From Collinsella sp. AF08-23 (lineage in GTDB: Bacteria; Actinomycetota; Coriobacteriia; Coriobacteriales; Coriobacteriaceae), in contig NZ_QUHV01000007.1 of assembly GCF_003479805.1 (NCBI RefSeq), positions 991-64,990 of the forward strand: DNA of 64,000 nt, written 5' to 3'. The notes under the pieces were generated by a model, which saw nothing but the letters and a program-made list of their open reading frames with translations, was not told the origin of the DNA and did no database searches. A program made the translations under genes and the position numbers. Positions 33,167 through 43,353 of this stretch are shown in pieces. Each line of letters starts with the position of its first letter. Position 1 is the stretch's first letter.

Positions 33167-34897
33167 ATGACCGACCAATCTGCCGCTCCGTGCTTGCGTC
33201 GCTCCGCTTGTCGGGAGGGCGGGAATTCGCCGTGTGGCACAGGAGAGCATGGGGAGCGCCATGCCGACACTGAGCGGCACCACAACCATACGCACGCACC
33301 GTCATCTCATCATCCGGGCAGCCACCATCTTCTCACGGTCGAGGGGCTAACGGTTTCATTTGACCGGTACGCCGCCGCTTGCGTTGAGACGCGCGATTCA
33401 CGCGGTGAGGCTCGCGCGGGCAACTCGGGGCCCTCGTCCCGCCTGAGCCGTATCTTTTCTCAGCGTTCGAGGGGCGAAGTCCTTCATGGTCTCACGCTTT
33501 CCGTTCACGAGGGGGAGATGGTGGCGGTCGTGGGCGCAAGCGGTTCGGGAAAAACCGTGCTCGCCGATGCGCTACTGGGGCTCTATGAGCCAAATTCCAC
33601 GGTCTCGGGTGACATCTGGTTCGATGGCGAGCAAATGAATGCCCGCTCGCTTGCACGTTTGAGGGGCAGCGGTGTAAGCCTCGTTCCTCAGAGTGTGTCG
33701 CATCTCGACCCGCTCATGCGGGTGGGCAGGCAGGTTCAGGGCGCTCCGCGAGGCGTTACGCGTGCGGAGCGGCTGCGCGACCGTTGCCGCCGCGAGGTTC
33801 GTCAGCGGGAACTGTTCGAGCTGTATGGCCTGGCACCCGAGGTCGAGCAAATGTATCCCCATGAGCTCTCGGGCGGCATGGCGCGTCGCGTACTGCTCAT
33901 GTGCGCCCTTATGGAGGAGCCGCGCCTTTTGATTGCCGATGAACCCACGCCTGGACTTGACGTCGAACTTTCCGTACGGGCTGTCGATGATCTTCGGGCA
34001 TTTGCCGATACCGGTGCGGGCGTCATCCTCATCACGCACGATCTTGAGCTGGCGGTGCGTGTTGCGGACCGCATTGCGGTGTTCAAGGATGGGCGCGTGG
34101 TTGAGGAGACTGCGGCCCGCTGCTTCGCCAACCCGCATTTGCTCGAGGATCCGTTTTCGCAGGCCTTGTGTCGCGAGCTCATTGCCCTCCATGGGGTAGG
34201 TGGGGGAGTTGGTGACCCGGATGACGCCGTGGGGGCTTCGTTGCCACCTGGGAGCCCCGATGCGGCAGAGCCGGTGCTTCTGGAGGCTCACGGTCTCTCC
34301 TTCGCATACGCTGCGAAGGAGCCGCTCTTTGCCGACGTTGAGCTTACGGTTCGCGCCAACGAGCGCGTGGCGCTTCTGGGGGCATCTGGTGCAGGGAAAA
34401 CGACCCTCTGCCGCGTGCTTGCGGGGTATATGGAGCCCTCAGCTGGATCGGTGCGTGTCGAGGGGGCATCTGCAGGGGAGAGGGGGCGTTCGCCGCGGCG
34501 CGTGCAGCTCATCTCCCAGCATCCCGAGAAGGCCTTCGATCCCCGTATGCGCATGGAGGCATCACTTGCCGAGGCGGGTGATTTCGATGCTCCGTGGACG
34601 CAAGAGCTTCTTGAGCGCTTTGGAATTCACAGGGGCTGGCTCGACCGTCTGCCTCATGAGCTCTCTGGTGGGGAACTCATGAGGTTCTGCCTTGTGCGCG
34701 CTTTCATGACGCGCCCGGCGATTTTGATATGCGACGAATCGACGGCGATGCTCGATCTGGTGACGCAGGCGGAGCTGTGGCGTCAGATCCTGCATCTGCA
34801 AGTTCAGATGAGGTTCGGCTTGATTTTCGTCTCGCATCACCCCGCGCTCGTTCGCCGGATAGCCACAAGGTCGTATTCTGAGCTGCTGCGTTCGTAA
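33167..34897 (+). CDS. Fused double ABC ATPase (DppD-DppF type) with His-rich N-terminus
   Basis: The protein has 576 residues from ATG 33167 behind GGGGGAGAG. Two complete nucleotide-binding domains are joined. The first has GASGSGKTVL, the signature LSGGMARRVL and Walker B LLIADEPTPGLD. The second has GASGAGKTTL, LSGGELMRF and ILICDESTAMLD. Dipeptide/nickel importers usually use two separate ATPases; here both are on one chain. Residues 28-54 hold ten His (including ERHHNHTH), a likely metal-binding or sensing segment. A polar insert of about 35 residues lies between the first strand and the first Walker A. It is the last gene of the operon. Confidence 0.92.
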   Translation: MTDQSAAPCLRRSACREGGNSPCGTGEHGERHADTERHHNHTHAPSSHHPGSHHLLTVEGLTVSFDRYAAACVETRDSRGEARAGNSGPSSRLSRIFSQRSRGEVLHGLTLSVHEGEMVAVVGASGSGKTVLADALLGLYEPNSTVSGDIWFDGEQMNARSLARLRGSGVSLVPQSVSHLDPLMRVGRQVQGAPRGVTRAERLRDRCRREVRQRELFELYGLAPEVEQMYPHELSGGMARRVLLMCALMEEPRLLIADEPTPGLDVELSVRAVDDLRAFADTGAGVILITHDLELAVRVADRIAVFKDGRVVEETAARCFANPHLLEDPFSQALCRELIALHGVGGGVGDPDDAVGASLPPGSPDAAEPVLLEAHGLSFAYAAKEPLFADVELTVRANERVALLGASGAGKTTLCRVLAGYMEPSAGSVRVEGASAGERGRSPRRVQLISQHPEKAFDPRMRMEASLAEAGDFDAPWTQELLERFGIHRGWLDRLPHELSGGELMRFCLVRAFMTRPAILICDESTAMLDLVTQAELWRQILHLQVQMRFGLIFVSHHPALVRRIATRSYSELLRS

Positions 34898-34933
34898 TAC
34901 GTCCACAAACTCAAAAAACTTTGCGTTTGGGGC

Positions 34934-34962
34934 TTGCGCGAAGAGAGACGATTCCGTATAGT
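34934..34962 (+). promoter_or_regulatory. Promoter of the tRNA-Gln/tRNA-Glu cluster
   Basis: TTGCGC (34934-34939), 17 bases, TATAGT (34957-34962), about 35 bases before tRNA-Gln. Confidence 0.6.
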
Positions 34963-34996
34963 ATTTCCTCGCGCTGAGGCGTGACGCGCATCACCT

Positions 34997-35070
34997 TGGG
35001 ATGTCGTCTAATGGCAGGACAGCGGATTCTGGTTCCGTCAATGGGGGTTCGACTCCCTCCATCCCAGCCA
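34997..35070 (+). tRNA. tRNA-Gln (anticodon CTG)
   Basis: Acceptor TGGGATG pairs with CATCCCA. The anticodon loop TTCTGGT carries CTG at 35029-35031, and the T-loop is TTCGACT. The discriminator G is followed by an encoded CCA. Confidence 0.95.
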
Positions 35071-35095
35071 TATGCGCTGCTTGCTTCTCGCTTTT

Positions 35096-35172
35096 GGCCC
35101 GTTCGTCTAGCGGTTCAGGACGCCGCCCTCTCAAGGCGGAGATCACCGGTTCGAATCCGGTACGGGCTACCA
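35096..35172 (+). tRNA. tRNA-Glu (anticodon CTC), copy 1
   Basis: Acceptor GGCCCGT pairs with ACGGGCT (one G-U pair). Anticodon stem CCGCC/GGCGG encloses CTCTCAA with CTC at 35130-35132. CCA is encoded. It is identical to copy 2. Confidence 0.95.
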
Positions 35173-35209
35173 TGAGTTCTCGGGGCACTCGTAAGCCCCT
35201 CTACATAAC

Positions 35210-35286
35210 GGCCCGTTCGTCTAGCGGTTCAGGACGCCGCCCTCTCAAGGCGGAGATCACCGGTTCGAATCCGGTACGGGCTACCA
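35210..35286 (+). tRNA. tRNA-Glu (anticodon CTC), copy 2
   Basis: A perfect 77-base repeat of copy 1, separated from it by a 37-base spacer that is not repeated. It shares the promoter and the downstream terminator. Confidence 0.95.
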
Positions 35287-35295
35287 AACTTTTCT

Positions 35296-35332
35296 TTTGG
35301 CGAACCATTCTTTTGGTTCGCCAAATTTTTAT
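35296..35332 (+). terminator. Terminator of the tRNA cluster
   Basis: TTGGCGAACCA pairs with TGGTTCGCCAA around TTCTTT, followed by ATTTTTATT. Confidence 0.9.
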
Positions 35333-35687
35333 TCCAACAACTCGTGTCCAAGCGTTCATCACGACCGCTATCGATGAGATCGTTCGCTTTTTCGGTGCAG
35401 GGATGCTGCCCGCCAACTCAGATTACAAAAAACGACAATGTGTACCAAAATCGCCGTCAACTTGCAGCTCGGAGCACGATTCTTCTGCTCCGACGGGCTA
35501 TGTCAACGCTGATTATCGAAAAATAATGAACAAATGTCCTTGAACAGGTTCGCCGGCGCGCATGGATCAAACGAAGACGGTACACATAGTCGATATTTGT
35601 ATGTGTGGCCCAGAATGTCTCACATTCTGGGCCACACAGGGGCTGATCAAGGTTCAGTTGCCGCGGGTTCTACACTCCCGGGCGATG
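35333..35687. other. Non-coding gap holding a 17-base inverted repeat
   Basis: No credible gene lies between the tRNA terminator and the convergent permease gene. At 35602-35638, TGTGTGGCCCAGAATGT and its exact reverse complement enclose CTC. The stem lacks a T-run on either side. It lies 50 bases beyond the permease stop and could act as a weak terminator or be a repeat element. Confidence 0.6.
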
Positions 35688-36923
35688 TCACTGATATCGC
35701 AGGCACTCGACGGGATCGAGTTTGGCCGCGCGCCGCGCTGGGTAGTAGCCGAATACCAGGCCAATAAGTATAGATATGCCGACGGCAAGTGCGATGGCAC
35801 CGGGTTCCACTGCGGGGGTTAGCGCCGCTCCGGTCGAACCCATCCCCGTCATGCTTCCCAGGTCGAAGCCAAGGGCGCCGGCACCGATCGCAAGTCCCCA
35901 GGCGATTCCGTATCCGGCGAGTGTGCCCAAGATGCCGCCGGCAACGCATAGCGTCGCGCTCTCTGCCAAGAATTGCAGCGTGATATCGCGTCCGCGGGCG
36001 CCGAGTGCACGGCGGACGCCGATTTCGCGAATCCTCTCGGTCACGTTGGTGAGCATCATGTTCATGATGCCGATGCCACCCACAAGCAGGGAGATCCCCG
36101 CTACAGATCCCATCATGAGTTGGAAGGACATCATGAACGTATCAAGCTGGTCGATCGATGATTTCATGGACCATACGGAGACCATCGATTCGCGGTCCTC
36201 CTCGGGGATGTTCTTGAGCGTAGCGATCTGCTCGCCCGTCTGGGCTTGGATGGTCTCGATGTCAACACCTTCGCGCGCTAGGCCCACGACGCTCGAAAGA
36301 TATTCCCAGTCTTGGGAAAAATCCTGTAAGACGGTGGCCTTGGGCATGTAAATGTTGCAGTAGTCCGTGCCCGTCATGCCGTCGTCGAGGATGCCGAGCA
36401 CCGTGTAGCTCTTGTTGTTGAGCTGGATGGTCTTGCCAACCGCTTCGGCACCCGGGCTGCCGAAGAACGCCTCGACGCCGTTGCGCCCAATGAGGGCCAC
36501 GCGGCTGCTCGCGTCTGCCTCTGCGGACGTGTAGATGCGTCCCTCGGCGAGCTTGGAGGAAGCACCGGTCATCTCGAGGAATGTTGGGCTGGCACCCGTG
36601 ATGCCCGCGCTCACGGTTTTATCGCCCACCTGCACCTGCGTATAACTGTCGCACGTCCCCTCAATGGCCTCGTAGTCGGGCATAAGGCGCTTGAGGTCCT
36701 CTAGGTCGTCGTCGGTGAGCGGATGGCCGCAATTGATGTAGACGATGCGAGCCGCATTGAGGCCCATGCCGCTTATGAGGCTGTTGCGCACGCCTCCGAT
36801 GAGCGATGTCATGGCGATGACGGCGGCGATGCCGATGACGATGCCGAGGATGGTGAGCAGGCTGCGGCCGCGGTTGGCTTCGAGTGAGCGTAACGCCTCG
36901 CGCGCAAGGTCGGTGAAACTCAT
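35688..36923 (-). CDS. MacB-like ABC exporter permease (FtsX fold)
   Basis: The protein has 411 residues. Helix 1 (about 20-42, RSLLTILGIVIGIAAVIAMT) is followed by a large extracytoplasmic MacB_PCD domain (about residues 45-270) and three C-terminal helices. GIMNMMLTNVTERIREIGVRRALGAR is represented by GGIGIMNMMLTNV, then REIGVRRALGARGRDI. This is the standard layout of MacB/FtsX-type permeases that push peptides, lipids or antibiotics out of the envelope. Its start overlaps the ATPase stop by four bases (ATGA). The 5'-to-3' order adaptor, ATPase, permease marks a MacAB-like set. Confidence 0.92.
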   Translation of the reverse strand: MSFTDLAREALRSLEANRGRSLLTILGIVIGIAAVIAMTSLIGGVRNSLISGMGLNAARIVYINCGHPLTDDDLEDLKRLMPDYEAIEGTCDSYTQVQVGDKTVSAGITGASPTFLEMTGASSKLAEGRIYTSAEADASSRVALIGRNGVEAFFGSPGAEAVGKTIQLNNKSYTVLGILDDGMTGTDYCNIYMPKATVLQDFSQDWEYLSSVVGLAREGVDIETIQAQTGEQIATLKNIPEEDRESMVSVWSMKSSIDQLDTFMMSFQLMMGSVAGISLLVGGIGIMNMMLTNVTERIREIGVRRALGARGRDITLQFLAESATLCVAGGILGTLAGYGIAWGLAIGAGALGFDLGSMTGMGSTGAALTPAVEPGAIALAVGISILIGLVFGYYPARRAAKLDPVECLRYQ

Positions 36924-37660
36924 CGTGCACCTCCGATCTGAAGTGAGGGGGAGGAAGGGCTGGGCGAGGGGATATAGGCACCCTTGAAGATGCGCCCATC
37001 GCGGATTTGCACGGCGCGGTCCGCCTCGGCCGCGATGCCGGCGTCGTGCGTGATGAGCACGATGGTTTTGCCGACTCGTTTGAGCGCATGGAAGGTGTTC
37101 ATGACCTGCCGCCCGGTGGTGGAGTCTAGGTTTCCCGTCGGCTCGTCCGCTAGGATGATCGCCGGGTCGTTTACGAGCGCGCGGGCAATGGCGACGCGTT
37201 GCATCTGGCCGCCTGAGAGCTCGTTCGTGCGATGGTCGTAATGGTCCACCGGCAGCCCCACGGCGCGCAGTGCATGCACGGCGCGCATTTCACGCTCGCG
37301 GCGCGGCACATCGGTATAGGAGAGCGGTAGCATCACGTTGTCGAGCACGGTCATGCGCGGCAGCAGGTTGAAGCTCTGGAACACGAACCCGATGCGCAGT
37401 GCGCGGACCTCAGCAAGCTCATCGTCGGTGAGCTCCGCCACGTTGAGGCCCTCGAGCAGATAGCGTCCAGAGGTGGGTGTATCAAGGCAGCCCAGGATGT
37501 TCATGAGGGTCGACTTGCCGGAGCCCGAGGGGCCGGTGATCGCCACGAACTCGCCGGGCATCACGGAGAGCGAGATGTCGTGCAAGATGTGCGCCAGCCC
37601 TGCGTCGCTTTCGAAGATGCGGTGGATATGGCGTATATCAATGACGGGGCGGACGGCCAT
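36920..37660 (-). CDS. MacB/LolD-type ABC exporter ATPase
   Basis: The protein has 246 residues. Walker A is [18 protein letters not shown], the Q-loop is FVFQSFNLL, the signature is LSGGQMQRVAIARAL and Walker B is [11 protein letters not shown], with switch His in LITHD. The wording matches the MacB/LolD branch closely. The C-terminus has an extra low-complexity tail (PSPSPSSPSLQ). It is coupled to the adaptor gene by a TAATG overlap and to the permease by ATGA. Confidence 0.94.
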   Translation of the reverse strand: MAVRPVIDIRHIHRIFESDAGLAHILHDISLSVMPGEFVAITGPSGSGKSTLMNILGCLDTPTSGRYLLEGLNVAELTDDELAEVRALRIGFVFQSFNLLPRMTVLDNVMLPLSYTDVPRREREMRAVHALRAVGLPVDHYDHRTNELSGGQMQRVAIARALVNDPAIILADEPTGNLDSTTGRQVMNTFHALKRVGKTIVLITHDAGIAAEADRAVQIRDGRIFKGAYIPSPSPSSPSLQIGGAR

Positions 37661-39144
37661 TAGAGCACCGCCATTCCGCCGCCGGACTCTACCCCGTCAG
37701 CCATGACCTCGGGCATGCTCCCGCCTGCTATTACGAGGACATCACTGTCCGAAAGGGGAGATTCGGGCATGTCGGGGTTCTGGTCTGCAGGCGCGTCGGC
37801 GGGTTTGCCGATCACGGCGAAGTCGTCGTTCTTGGCGATGACTTCGACGTCGAGACGCTCCATGGCGTGTGTCTCGGGGTCGGTCTCGACGTTGACGTAG
37901 TAGCTCTGCCCGTCATCGGTGAGAAGGGCCGTCACGGGTACCATCACGACGTTGTCGAGTTGCTGCGTGGTGAGTGAGACCTCGGCGGTCATTCCCGGCT
38001 TGAGGCGCGCGTCGGGAGCATCTATGAGGATATCGACGGCGAAGGTGGGGGAGCCGCCCATGTCATAGGACATCGTCGATGTGTCGCCCGAGGCGATGGA
38101 GGCGATTGCCGTGACGCGCCCGGTGAGCGTGAGGTCGGTGAAGGCGGGACAGGTGATGGTCGCGGTCTGGTCCACGGCGACGCTCGCGATATCCTGCTCA
38201 TCAACCTGGATAGTGACCTTCATCTTGGAGAGGTCGGCGAGCTGCATGAGGGGTCCGCTCGTCCCGTTCGTCCCGCCCAGGCTCTCGGCGACGTCGGCTC
38301 CCACCTGTGCGTTGAGCGCGACGATGGAGCCGCCTGCGGGTGCCTTCACCGTGCGCAGCGCGGCTTTGGAGACCGCGTCGTCGTACGCTGCCTGCGCAGC
38401 CTCTACGGCAGATCGTGCGCTGTTGACGGCCGACTGCGTGCTCGAGGTGTCATCGACGGAGGCCGCATTCGGATCATTTGTGGGTGCCGCGGCGATCTGG
38501 CTGGCCTGGTTGAGCGTCTGTTGGGCAAGGTTTAAGTCGGACTTCGCCTGTTTGAGGTTTCGCTCCGCCTCGGCGACGGCGCGGTCGAGGTCCGGGTTCT
38601 TGATGGTCATGAGGACGTCGCCCTCGTTCACGTGCTGCCCGGCGACGACGTTGATGGACTCGATCTGTCCGGTCACCTCGGGCGTGATGACCGTCGAGGA
38701 CATGGGCTGCAGAGTGCCCTTTGAATCGATGACCGTGGAGAACGTGCCCTGCGTCGCGATGTCGGTCACGGCTTCCATGACCTGCTCGGGCTGTTGGTTG
38801 AGCACGTTCACGGCAACGACGCCGCCGATGACGAGGGCACCCGCTATGCCGGCGATGATGGCGCGGTGGATGAGCTTCTTCTTGCGGCGCTCTGCGCGCT
38901 TGGCCTTGAGGGCCGCGTATGCCTCTGCATCGGAGCCCTCAAGCGGCGTCGCGTCGGCGTCCTCAGCGTAGGGCGAACCGTCGCCCGTCGGCGCACCGGT
39001 TGTACCGCCGTCACTGCTCGGTCCGCGGTGAATCACCGGTATGACCTCGGGGAGCTTGAGTTTCCGCGTGGGCTGCGGAGCGTCTTCGAGCGTGCTCAGG
39101 AACTCGTCGGTGGGGTTGGTGTTCTCGGGCGTGGAATCGGACAC
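37660..39144 (-). CDS. MacA/HlyD-type membrane-fusion adaptor
   Basis: I start at GTG 39142-39144 behind AAAGGA (494 residues). A polar, acidic N-terminus of about 95 residues precedes one helix (IAGIAGALVIGGVVAVNVL). Then come a barrel-sandwich half (ITPEVTGQIESINVVAGQHV), a coiled-coil hairpin rich in Ala/Gln/Ser (about residues 205-280) and beta-barrel domains. Adaptors of this type work with MacB-like permeases. In a Gram-positive cell it would reach through the wall, not to an outer membrane. The long intracellular N-terminus is unusual. The C-terminus ends in a Gly/Met-rich tail. Confidence 0.88.
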   Translation of the reverse strand: MSDSTPENTNPTDEFLSTLEDAPQPTRKLKLPEVIPVIHRGPSSDGGTTGAPTGDGSPYAEDADATPLEGSDAEAYAALKAKRAERRKKKLIHRAIIAGIAGALVIGGVVAVNVLNQQPEQVMEAVTDIATQGTFSTVIDSKGTLQPMSSTVITPEVTGQIESINVVAGQHVNEGDVLMTIKNPDLDRAVAEAERNLKQAKSDLNLAQQTLNQASQIAAAPTNDPNAASVDDTSSTQSAVNSARSAVEAAQAAYDDAVSKAALRTVKAPAGGSIVALNAQVGADVAESLGGTNGTSGPLMQLADLSKMKVTIQVDEQDIASVAVDQTATITCPAFTDLTLTGRVTAIASIASGDTSTMSYDMGGSPTFAVDILIDAPDARLKPGMTAEVSLTTQQLDNVVMVPVTALLTDDGQSYYVNVETDPETHAMERLDVEVIAKNDDFAVIGKPADAPADQNPDMPESPLSDSDVLVIAGGSMPEVMADGVESGGGMAVL

Positions 39145-39271
39145 GGTCGATCCTTTCGTCGTGTTGATACGGTCGTGGGGCGAAGGAGGCGGGTGCAGCC
39201 TGCGCATCACTCACATTTGAGGATGCGCGTGGAATGCTCGGCGCGCCCACCCCCGGCGCATCCCTCGCTCA

Positions 39272-42200
39272 TTAGATGGCGTCCTCGCGCAGGGTCTGCA
39301 CGATGGACCTGACACTTGACTTCCGTAAAGCGTAAATGGTCGAGACCGCGAGCACGAGCACGACCACGCCAACGGCGGCGAATACCCAGCCAGCGGGCAC
39401 CACGAAGTCAAGCCCCGCAAAGCTCATCATCATGGCCTGGTAGATGAAGAACGTCACGATGCCGCCGAGTGCGAGCCCGAGGGCAAGCCCGCGCCATGCG
39501 TAGGACAGGCACTCGAGTGCGATCATGCGCCAGAATGCGCGGTTGCCCATGCCGATGCTCTTGAGCATGGCGAACTCGCGTCGGCGCAGGATGATCGAGT
39601 TCGTGAGCGTGTTGAATACGTTGGCCACGGCGATGGCGCTGGTGATGAGGATGAAACAGGTGATGAACAGCTGCACGGTCTCGGCCATGAGACGGGAGGT
39701 TCGCACGTTCTCGGCATTGTTGGTGAGGTGCGTGGTGTACCACTCGGATCCGCTTAAGTCGCTGGCGACCATCGTGTTCATCTCGGTCTCGGCGGCGCGC
39801 GAGTCCTCCGCGTCGTAGGAGAGGTAGGCGTACATCGCATTGCCGTACGACCCTTGCGCCGAGTGGAACGCGAAGGGCGCGGCGAGGCTGCCGGTGTCGA
39901 CGTCGGTCTTCACGTCCTCCGTGTCGGCTGCCAGCGCGGGCAGGGCGCTCACGGGCAGCACGAGGGTGGGCCAGATGGACGCGTAGGACTTGATGGAGTC
40001 GGGGAAGGTCTTGACGATCGCGCCTACGGGCAGGTCGTACGAATCGAGCAGAACCTCTTCGAGCGGGCGGGTCACGTTGCGGAAGATCGGGTTGCCGTCT
40101 TCGTCGTAGCGCGCCTCGTCGCCGCTGCCGTAGCCCTCGTAGCGCACGATGGGGGCACCATCTTCGACTCCAACCTCGACGAGCGAGGTGTCCTCCACGG
40201 TCGAGATGTTCGTGAAGATACGCGCTGAGCCCGTGCCCTCGAACAGGTCACGCACCGAATAGCGCCTGCCGTCGTTGGATTGCGTACCGTTGAGCGCTAC
40301 GGCCACGGGGCTGTCGGGGTCGTCGTAGCGTGCCTCGTCGAGCCCGTTGGCCTCGAGGATCTCGCGCCAGGAGTCCTCGTCGACGAACAGGGCCGAGGTG
40401 GGCGCGTACACGGTGCCGTCCGCCGTCTGCCCACGGTCGGGCATATCGTACTGGTCGCTTTGGCTGGACAGCTCGTCGTAGTCGATCATGCCGGCGTCGA
40501 AGCTGGCGAAGAGCGAACTCATGATCATGTAGCCGTTGCCGGTAGCGGTCTTCGCGCCGCCGAGCTCTCGATACGCCTGGTCTATCGCGGCGACGCCGTC
40601 AGCGGTGGTCTCTTCGTCCGTCAGCATGCGGCTGAGGTTCACCTCGATATCGCCACCGCCGCTGTCGACCACTTGGGTGAGAAAGCCGAGGTAGTGCGAG
40701 ATGCCACCGGAAATGATGATGAGCGCGACGGAGACTGCGAGCGAGGCGACGGCGACGCGTGCCTTGGAGCTGGCACGCGTGAGGTTGCGATGGGAGAGCA
40801 GCGCCGGCACGCCGCCCATGCGAAGGCGCAGGCCGTCGAGGGTGCGCGCGATGGGGTGTGCGTGAGCTCCGGTGCGTGCGGCTCGTCCCATGCCGCGTAT
40901 GCCGCGGCGTTCACGGCGGGTGAGGCGCACATCGCGGCTCGCGCGGATGGCGTCCACGGCGGACACGCGGCTCGCGCGCCACGCCGGAATGGCGGCACTG
41001 ACGAGCACCGTCACGAGTGCCAGCAGGGCGCAGACGGCCAGCACGATGGGGTTCACGGTGATGGAGGTGAGACCCGTGTCGGCGAAAGCCTCCTGGTCGA
41101 TGAGCATGCCTATGCCCTCGCCCGCGACGTTGAACACCACGAAGGTGCCTGCGAGCCCGACGGCCAGGCCTATGGGGATGCCAATGCCGGCGAGCATGAG
41201 TGCCTCGGCGTAGACCGTGCGGCGCAACTGGCGCTTACTGGCTCCGAGCGAGGACAGCAGCCCGAACTGGCGGGTGCGCTCGGACACCGCGATGGCGAAG
41301 GAGCTGTAGATGAGCGATATGGAGGCGACGATCACCACGGTTGAGAGGATCGCGGCAAGCGTGTAGAGGGTTCCCCAGATGGAGCGGTCGTCCGTCATAC
41401 CCTGGTAGCGCAGGAGGGAGTCATGCGAATACGCGACGGTCTGGCCAGTTACGGTCATGTTCTCGAGGTCGCCCCGATTGCCGCCGTTGAAGAGGGCGTG
41501 GTCGAGGCCGGTGTAATCCACGATGAACTTGTCGATCGCGGCGCGACTGGTAAGGTTGGTGGTGAGGTACACGCTCGTCTGACGCACCGGGAGGTCTGAC
41601 GAGGAGACGAAGCCCAAATATCCAGGCAGGGAGTAGCCCCACACGTCCATGGCTTGCGCGTTCTTGGGTGCATAGAAGCCCACGACCTTGTACGTCCGAG
41701 CGGGTTCGATGTCGGCCAGGTACTCACTGATCACATCGCCCTTATCGGTCGTGGTGGTATAGAGCGACTCGTCGTAGAGGCAGGGAATCTCCGTGCCGCT
41801 CTCGGCGTCCACGAACATACGCTGGCCGAGTGCAAGCTCAATGGTGCTACCGATCTCGAGGGCACCGTCCCAGCTGGCACGCGGGGCGTCAGCGTCCTTA
41901 ACGGTCGAGGGCAGGGCGTCGTAGAGTTGTCTGCCGTTCTCGACGGTCATGCCCTTGAGGTCGAGGTCGAGGACGATCTCGTCGGCGGCCTCGGGCGCGC
42001 GGCCCTCGGGGATGGTGGGGAGCGGCTTGAGATCTCCCACGGCGTCCGCCGTGGGCCATTCCTGTACGCTCAGGTAGCGGCCCCAGTACCCCTCAAAGCT
42101 CTTGGGCATGAGGGCATCGCCGTATGAGATGCGATCATAGCTTTCCTCCACGCGCGTGTCGGCATGCACGGTGTCGAGCTCGTCTTCGGGCACGTTCACC

Positions 42201-42451
42201 AGTTCGACCTGCCAAGTGCCGTCAGTGACGATCTCCGCTTTGAGCAATCCCCCGTACAGGGTGACGACGCTCGTGAAGATGGCCGTGATGAGGGCGCACG
42301 AGAGGGCGATGCCGATGATGGAGACGATGGAGCGTGTGCGGTTGAGCTTGAGTGAGCGTGCGGCGAAGTGCCGAAAAATACCGCTGCGGGAACCGAGCGG
42401 GGAGGTGCCACCCTCGTTCGAGGGGGCGCGGGGGGTACGTGGCGCGTTCAT
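39272..42451 (-). CDS. Large FtsX-type ABC exporter permease
   Basis: The protein has 1059 residues from ATG 42449-42451 behind GGAGGG. Helix 1 ([19 protein letters not shown]) is followed by a large outside domain (about residues 60-380) and a first FtsX triplet (about 390-540). Then come a further helix near 600, a second outside domain and a last FtsX triplet at the C-terminus. [20 protein letters not shown] and [18 protein letters not shown] are the cytoplasmic coupling loops. The size and duplicated permease plan resemble permeases of antimicrobial-peptide and lantibiotic-immunity exporters. The ATPase gene stops two bases before its start. Confidence 0.88.
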   Translation of the reverse strand: MNAPRTPRAPSNEGGTSPLGSRSGIFRHFAARSLKLNRTRSIVSIIGIALSCALITAIFTSVVTLYGGLLKAEIVTDGTWQVELVNVPEDELDTVHADTRVEESYDRISYGDALMPKSFEGYWGRYLSVQEWPTADAVGDLKPLPTIPEGRAPEAADEIVLDLDLKGMTVENGRQLYDALPSTVKDADAPRASWDGALEIGSTIELALGQRMFVDAESGTEIPCLYDESLYTTTTDKGDVISEYLADIEPARTYKVVGFYAPKNAQAMDVWGYSLPGYLGFVSSSDLPVRQTSVYLTTNLTSRAAIDKFIVDYTGLDHALFNGGNRGDLENMTVTGQTVAYSHDSLLRYQGMTDDRSIWGTLYTLAAILSTVVIVASISLIYSSFAIAVSERTRQFGLLSSLGASKRQLRRTVYAEALMLAGIGIPIGLAVGLAGTFVVFNVAGEGIGMLIDQEAFADTGLTSITVNPIVLAVCALLALVTVLVSAAIPAWRASRVSAVDAIRASRDVRLTRRERRGIRGMGRAARTGAHAHPIARTLDGLRLRMGGVPALLSHRNLTRASSKARVAVASLAVSVALIIISGGISHYLGFLTQVVDSGGGDIEVNLSRMLTDEETTADGVAAIDQAYRELGGAKTATGNGYMIMSSLFASFDAGMIDYDELSSQSDQYDMPDRGQTADGTVYAPTSALFVDEDSWREILEANGLDEARYDDPDSPVAVALNGTQSNDGRRYSVRDLFEGTGSARIFTNISTVEDTSLVEVGVEDGAPIVRYEGYGSGDEARYDEDGNPIFRNVTRPLEEVLLDSYDLPVGAIVKTFPDSIKSYASIWPTLVLPVSALPALAADTEDVKTDVDTGSLAAPFAFHSAQGSYGNAMYAYLSYDAEDSRAAETEMNTMVASDLSGSEWYTTHLTNNAENVRTSRLMAETVQLFITCFILITSAIAVANVFNTLTNSIILRRREFAMLKSIGMGNRAFWRMIALECLSYAWRGLALGLALGGIVTFFIYQAMMMSFAGLDFVVPAGWVFAAVGVVVLVLAVSTIYALRKSSVRSIVQTLREDAI

Positions 42452-42452
42452 G

Positions 42453-43133
42453 TTATGCCCTCCGCTCATCACTCACGACGCGGCCGTCCTCGATGGCGAT
42501 CACGCGGTCGGCCATAAGCGCGACATCCTCGCCGTGGGTGATGACGATGAGGGTCTGCTTGAATTGTTTGTTCGAGGCCCTCAACAAGTTCATGATCTCG
42601 GCGGAGTTTCTCGAATCGAGATTGCCGGTGGGCTCGTCGGCGAGAACAACGGAGGGGGCGTTCATGAGGGCTCGACCGATCGCGACGCGCTGCTGCTGGC
42701 CGCCGGAGAGCTGGTTAGGAAGGTAGTGCTCGCGACCGGTGAGGCCGAGCGCGCGCATGAGCGCCGAAAGCCGCTGCTCGTTGATGGTGCGTCCGTCCAT
42801 GAGGACGGGAAGCGTCATGTTTTCGACTACATCGAGTACGGGAATGAGATTGTAGAACTGGTAGACCAGTCCCACCTCCCGACGACGGAATACGGCCAGC
42901 TGCTCATCGCTACGGGCGAAGATGTCCTGCCCCTGCAGCTTGACGGTGCCGGAGGTGGGGCGGTCGACGCCGCCCATGAGGTGCATGAGGGTCGATTTGC
43001 CCGACCCCGAGCTGCCGATGATCGCGATGAACTCGCCTGCTTCGACGGAGAAGCTCACATCGTCGAGGGCGGTCACGGCCGTGTCGCCCGATCCGTATAC
43101 GCGGGTGAGATGCTCGACTTCGAGGATGTTCAT
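42453..43133 (-). CDS. ABC exporter ATPase (partner of the large FtsX permease)
   Basis: The protein has 226 residues. Walker A is [18 protein letters not shown], the Q-loop YQFYNLIPV, the signature [15 protein letters not shown] and Walker [15 protein letters not shown] 43131-43133 follows AAAGGA. It belongs to the MacB/BceA-like branch. It follows the sensor kinase after about 220 bases that contain a GTGACA dyad, so it may have its own regulated promoter. Confidence 0.94.
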   Translation of the reverse strand: MNILEVEHLTRVYGSGDTAVTALDDVSFSVEAGEFIAIIGSSGSGKSTLMHLMGGVDRPTSGTVKLQGQDIFARSDEQLAVFRRREVGLVYQFYNLIPVLDVVENMTLPVLMDGRTINEQRLSALMRALGLTGREHYLPNQLSGGQQQRVAIGRALMNAPSVVLADEPTGNLDSRNSAEIMNLLRASNKQFKQTLIVITHGEDVALMADRVIAIEDGRVVSDERRA

Positions 43134-43205
43134 GGCCGTCCTTTCGCCTGGTGGATGCTTGTCTACGATACTGGACGAGTGTCCTTTCCATGCCATGACC
43201 GCGGG

Positions 43206-43221
43206 GTGACAGATATGTCAC
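43206..43221. promoter_or_regulatory. GTGACA-N4-TGTCAC dyad, candidate response-regulator box
   Basis: GTGACAGATATGTCAC lies about 73 bases ahead of the ATPase start. A GTGACAC half-site lies at 45305-45311, just upstream of the -10-like element of the response-regulator gene. Shared half-sites suggest control by that regulator. Confidence 0.4.
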
Positions 43222-43353
43222 GTGCGCAATGATCCCGTGGCGTTGGGGGGCGGTGGCAGCAGGCATTGGGCGGTGTTGCATGTCGCAAGGGCGGTTCTTG
43301 AGCGAAGCGGTCCGTGACACAAAGCGTGTGGATCCGCAATCGCTCGTTGCCCC

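Noticed and set aside
40280..41344. A 354-codon plus-strand frame
   Set aside because: It lies antisense within the large FtsX permease, whose helices and coupling loops are clear on the minus strand.
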